DNA of 64,000 nt from Rhodobacterales bacterium. Its GTDB lineage: Bacteria > Pseudomonadota > Alphaproteobacteria > Rhodobacterales > Rhodobacteraceae. Below are positions 60,945 to 64,000 of this stretch, in pieces; position 1 is the first letter of the stretch, and every line of letters starts with the position of its first letter. Location of the stretch: assembly GCA_021155205.1 (NCBI GenBank), contig JAJNPS010000015.1, forward strand, positions 62,001-126,000. The letters run 5' to 3'. Position numbers and translations under genes: made by a program. Below the pieces are notes generated by a model, which was not told where the DNA came from, made no database searches, and saw only the letters and a list, made by a program, of their open reading frames with translations.

Positions 60945-61907
60945 ATGGAAGGCTGGATGCTCCATGTGCTCCCGGATAGCCCCATGCCGACCCCGCGCCC
61001 GCGTCCCCATCCTGGTTCGGCCCCGACGCCCGACAGACCCCCGATCTGGGTCAACGGGCAGCAGCGCCCATCCTTCAACATCGCCGCCTATGGTGCCTAC
61101 AGCCTGATCGCGACCCGTGCGGCGCTTGGCCCGGCGCTGCTGCGGCTCTCGGGCGCCACCCGCGGTTTGCAGGCGCGCATTGCCGCCGGGGCCTATCCGG
61201 TCAACACTGCGCGCTTGGGACGCGCCGCCGACTACCTGCCCCGACGCGACAGCATTGCCGCCACGGTGGGCGGTCTTGCCCGGATCGCCGGCGATGCGGC
61301 CGAAGTCGTGCAGCCGACACCGCCACCGCCGGAATCGCTGGCCGCCTATGACGCGCTCTGGCGCGCGCGCAAGGCGCCGGCCTCGGGGCGGCTGCGGGGC
61401 CTGGACCTTGACGAGGCGCAGGCCGATCCCGATCTGCATGCGCTGCGCAACGATCAGCCGCTGCGTCCGCTGCGCCCGACCCGCCCGGTCCTTGTATCTA
61501 CCGCGCCGGTCACGGCCAGCCCCGCGCCCGCATCGTCGCCCGTGGCAGCACCTGAACCCGCCCCGATACCGACCCTCGAACCGGAACCTGAACTGGCAAC
61601 GCTGCTGGCGATCCGCAACATGCTCAGCGCCCCGGCCCCGGAGCCAGGACCGGAGCTTGTGCGCCCGCCGGCCGCGCCGTTTTTGTCCGAGGCCGTTTCT
61701 CCCCGGCCTGCGGCTGCCACGGCTGTCCCACAGCCGCGCAAATGGCTGCCCACCTGGACGACACCCATCTTCGCCGCGCTGCGCCGGGGCACGGCCTTTG
61801 CGATTGGCTGGGCGTTGATCATCTTGGCGATGCCGCTTGGCCTGACCAGGGCCGCGATCGCCCATCTGGAAGGCCGCGATCTGCGCGACCTGGTCGAGGA
61901 CCCCTAG
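60945..61907 (+). CDS. Proline-rich hypothetical protein with C-terminal membrane helix
   Basis: About 320 residues from ATG 60945 (earlier in-frame ATG 60852 overlaps the glnA terminator and is rejected; ATG 60984 is also possible). A helical middle (FNIAAYGAYSLIATRAALGP, RIAAGAYPVNTARLGRAADY) is followed by a Pro/Ala/Glu-rich stretch (about 175-260) and one membrane helix near the end (FAIGWALIILAMPLGLTRA). No catalytic motif is seen. It might be a membrane-anchored cell-envelope protein; I do not recognise the family. Confidence 0.6.
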   Translation: MEGWMLHVLPDSPMPTPRPRPHPGSAPTPDRPPIWVNGQQRPSFNIAAYGAYSLIATRAALGPALLRLSGATRGLQARIAAGAYPVNTARLGRAADYLPRRDSIAATVGGLARIAGDAAEVVQPTPPPPESLAAYDALWRARKAPASGRLRGLDLDEAQADPDLHALRNDQPLRPLRPTRPVLVSTAPVTASPAPASSPVAAPEPAPIPTLEPEPELATLLAIRNMLSAPAPEPGPELVRPPAAPFLSEAVSPRPAAATAVPQPRKWLPTWTTPIFAALRRGTAFAIGWALIILAMPLGLTRAAIAHLEGRDLRDLVEDP

Positions 61908-61935
61908 CCGCGCAAAGCCGCGCTGCCGTGTCTGA

Positions 61936-62721
61936 CTAGTGGATGGCCGCGCCGAGGGCGGCCCGTTCCCCCGCCGTCAGCGTCTCGGCGCGCACGACAT
62001 AGGTGTGGATCGAAAAGACGACCGCGCGCGTCACCGGCAACCTGACAAAACACTGCCGCTCGCTTCGGACGTAGAAATGCCCGACCGGCTGCGGCCTGCG
62101 CTGACCTTCCAGACGCGGCTGGTGCAGCGTGTGATCGTCATAGGTCAGGAAATTCATCCGCCACAGCGGCTGGTCCGGCCGGATCGCGTCGAACATCCGC
62201 TGCACCCGGCGTCCGACATCCTCAGAATATGGCACGACGCCGTCATGGATGCCGATCAGGGGCCGCCCGAGTTTCTGCGCCAGCGTCCAGCTGGCCGGAA
62301 AGCACAGGATCGCCCCGGTCAGCCGGTGGCCGTCCGCCCCCGCCTCCATCAGGCACAGATCCTGCTGCACCAGACGGCCCAGCGTGAGCAGCGGCTGATC
62401 GGGGTCGGGCACAACCCTTGCCCCGTCCGGACGCACCACCGCGTTGCCCCCACAATGATAACCGGGCAATCCGGCGATCTTGTCCAGAACCATGGTATAA
62501 AGTTCCACCGCCGCCGCCTGTCCTTCGGGCAACAGGGCGTGGACCCTTTCCGGCATCGCAACGATCAGCCGGTCCCGTTCCGCCATCTGGCCCGCAAAGG
62601 CGTCATCCACCCGGACCCAGTCATCCCCGGCCTCCAGCGGCAGCACGCCCGGCAGCCGCGCCGTGCGCGGGTCCATCCAGGCCAGATGTGGCAGGCGAGA
62701 TTGCAGGATCGGATCGGACAT
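61936..62721 (-). CDS. DUF3445 family protein (heme-dependent oxidative N-demethylase-like)
   Basis: 261 residues from ATG 62721 (MSDPILQSRLPHLAWMD). Family parts are LPGVLPLEAGDDWVRVDDAF, VVPDPDQPLLTLGRLVQQD, ILCFPASWTLAQKLGRPLIG and MFDAIRPDQPLWRMNF, matching the DUF3445/heme-dependent oxidative N-demethylase family, in which one subunit oxidises dimethylamine to methylamine. The frame is open upstream, but that part is antisense to dddP. It is divergent from dddP with 120 bp between. Confidence 0.82.
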   Translation of the reverse strand: MSDPILQSRLPHLAWMDPRTARLPGVLPLEAGDDWVRVDDAFAGQMAERDRLIVAMPERVHALLPEGQAAAVELYTMVLDKIAGLPGYHCGGNAVVRPDGARVVPDPDQPLLTLGRLVQQDLCLMEAGADGHRLTGAILCFPASWTLAQKLGRPLIGIHDGVVPYSEDVGRRVQRMFDAIRPDQPLWRMNFLTYDDHTLHQPRLEGQRRPQPVGHFYVRSERQCFVRLPVTRAVVFSIHTYVVRAETLTAGERAALGAAIH

Positions 62722-62841
62722 CGCCTCCTGATACAGATTTCCTTCGTGCCGAAATACCCACCCCGCGACGGCGCCATGTCGCAAAAGGCCTAGCCTGCCG
62801 CCCGCCCCCGGCCCCAGACTGCGGCGAACCGCGAGGATGTG

Positions 62842-64000
62842 ATGACCCAACACCATGCCGACCGCCGCAAGATCGACCCCACGCGCGGGGCGACCCTGGC
62901 CGATGGCAGCGCCAACGACAATGACCGGGTCGAGATCGGCCCCACGCAACTGGCCTTCGCCGAATGGGCCGCAGCCGGGCTGACCCCGCCCAACCTTGCC
63001 GCCATGCGCGCATATCGCTGGCAGCGCCTGACACAAGGGCTGGTGGACCGCGACTATGGCGGCCTTCTGATGTTCGACCCGCTGAACATCCGCTATGCCA
63101 CCGACACCACCAACATGCAGCTCTGGAACACCCACAACCCGTTCCGCGCCTGCCTTCTGTGCGCCGACGGGCATATGGTGATGTGGGAATACAAGAACGC
63201 GCCCTTCCTCGTGACCTTCAATCCGCTGGTCAAGGAACTCCGCTCCGGCGCCACTTTCTTTTACAACTCCACCGGCGATGCGGGTCAGGCCGCCGCCCGC
63301 ACCTTTGCCGCGCAGGTCGACGAGATCATCCGCGAACATGCCGGGACCAACCGCCGCCTCGCCGTCGACAAGATCATGACCCACGGGTTGCGCGCGCTGG
63401 AGGGCATCGGGTTCGAGGTGATGGAGGGCGAGGAAGTCACCGAGCGTGTCCGCGCCATCAAGGGCCCCGACGACATGGCTGCAATGCGCTGCGCCGCCCA
63501 TGCCTGCGAACAGGCGATGGCGGCGATGGAGACCTTCACCCGCGAAAACGTGCCGCTGGGCCAGACATCCGAGGATGCCATCTGGGCCGTCCTGCACGCC
63601 GAAAACATCAAGCGCGGCGGCGAATGGATCGAGACCCGCCTTCTCGCCTCCGGCCCCCGGACGAACCCCTGGTTCCAGGAATGCGGTCCCCGGATCGTGC
63701 GGCCGAACGAGATCGTCGCCTTCGACACCGACCTGATCGGGGCCTACGGCTTTTGCATCGACATCAGCCGGACCTGGTGGGTCGGCGACGGGCGCCCCAC
63801 GAACGCAATGATCAGTGCCTATGCCCATGCGCTCGACCACATCCGCGACCATCAGGCGCGGCTGAAGCCGGGCGTGTCGATCCGCGATCTGGTGTTTCAG
63901 GGGCACCGGCTGGATGATCCCTACTGGGCACAGAAATATTCCTGCAAGATGCACGGCGTCGGGCTTTGCGACGAATGGCCCTATGTCCATTACCCCGACG
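62842..64000 (+). CDS. dddP: Dimethylsulfoniopropionate lyase DddP, 3'-truncated by window
   Basis: M24 (aminopeptidase P-like) fold enzyme cleaving DMSP to dimethyl sulfide and acrylate. 386 codons are visible with the frame open to the window end (full length is about 445). Strongly DddP-like stretches are GPTQLAFAEWAAAGL, DYGGLLMFDPLNIRYATDT, HAENIKRGGEWIETRL, SGPRTNPWFQECGP. Metal ligands are in FDTDLIG and CIDISRTWW and the His in MHGVGLCDEWP. ATG 62842 follows GCGAGGAT. The last metal-binding Glu region lies outside. Confidence 0.92.
   Translation, partial: MTQHHADRRKIDPTRGATLADGSANDNDRVEIGPTQLAFAEWAAAGLTPPNLAAMRAYRWQRLTQGLVDRDYGGLLMFDPLNIRYATDTTNMQLWNTHNPFRACLLCADGHMVMWEYKNAPFLVTFNPLVKELRSGATFFYNSTGDAGQAAARTFAAQVDEIIREHAGTNRRLAVDKIMTHGLRALEGIGFEVMEGEEVTERVRAIKGPDDMAAMRCAAHACEQAMAAMETFTRENVPLGQTSEDAIWAVLHAENIKRGGEWIETRLLASGPRTNPWFQECGPRIVRPNEIVAFDTDLIGAYGFCIDISRTWWVGDGRPTNAMISAYAHALDHIRDHQARLKPGVSIRDLVFQGHRLDDPYWAQKYSCKMHGVGLCDEWPYVHYPD

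Noticed and set aside
62722..63990. N-terminal extension of the DUF3445 frame through dddP
   Set aside because: The family starts at MSDPILQSRLPHL; the extension is antisense to dddP, whose sense-strand protein is clearly conserved.
1..64000. CRISPR arrays, rRNA genes or insertion sequences
   Set aside because: No regularly spaced repeats, no rRNA-like sequence and no transposase-like protein were seen anywhere in the window.

Overview
The window is GC-rich chromosomal DNA of an alphaproteobacterium, almost certainly a member of the Rhodobacteraceae/Paracoccaceae (Rhodobacter-Roseobacter group). The evidence is a complete Rhodobacter-type gene transfer agent (GTA) cluster, a DddP-type DMSP lyase, a B12-dependent ribonucleotide reductase, an E1-beta subunit carrying its own lipoyl domain, GANTC and CtrA-type sites, and many genes overlapping by ATGA/GTGA. 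No function was checked against a database; all names come from reading motifs, lengths and gene order.

Layout. 0-2.2 kb: end of an inositol catabolism operon (iolD, iolB). 2.3-3.5 kb: Xre/MbcA-RES toxin-antitoxin pair with a palindromic promoter-operator. 3.6-7.6 kb: polar amino acid ABC importer (ATPase, binding protein, two permeases), then a metallo-beta-lactamase-fold hydrolase. 7.7-9.3 kb: tRNA-Asn followed by a compositionally different patch with a cytosine-5 DNA methyltransferase split in two frames. 9.3-13.2 kb: nrdJ. 13.4-19.7 kb: three EamA-type transporters (one with a large internal deletion), a TerB/DUF533-like gene, eno and anmK. 19.7-24.9 kb: tyrS, two cyclophilins, pgk, class I aldolase and an FtsB-like gene. 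24.9-29.6 kb: ArsR-AHSA1 regulator and the pdhA-pdhB-pdhC operon. 29.6-32.7 kb: a three-gene phospholipid-like cassette and cysE.

32.8-47.1 kb (all minus strand): the GTA structural cluster from small terminase (g1) to the large tail-tip protein (g15), every gene open, preceded by a sigma-70-like promoter and a perfect CtrA motif. 47.3-53.1 kb: mltG, fabF, a ureohydrolase, acpP, fabG and fabD, a fatty acid synthesis cluster interrupted by the ureohydrolase. 53.1-56.3 kb: rpsF-rpsR-rplI with a possible structured leader, trigger factor and tRNA-Leu. 56.5-60.8 kb: Hint-domain protein, NAD(P)HX repair enzyme (with an in-frame palindromic insertion), glnB-glnA. 60.9-64 kb: a proline-rich membrane protein, a DUF3445 heme-dependent N-demethylase-like protein, and divergently the start of dddP, cut off by the window end.

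Most of the window is core metabolism (glycolysis, pyruvate oxidation, nitrogen assimilation, fatty acid and nucleotide synthesis). The accessory parts are the toxin-antitoxin pair, the methyltransferase patch and the domesticated GTA. The most interesting points are the CtrA site in front of the GTA operon, the strong hairpins between capsid and connector genes, the internally deleted transporter, the in-frame palindromic element in nnrD, the split methyltransferase beside tRNA-Asn, and several new candidate operators.
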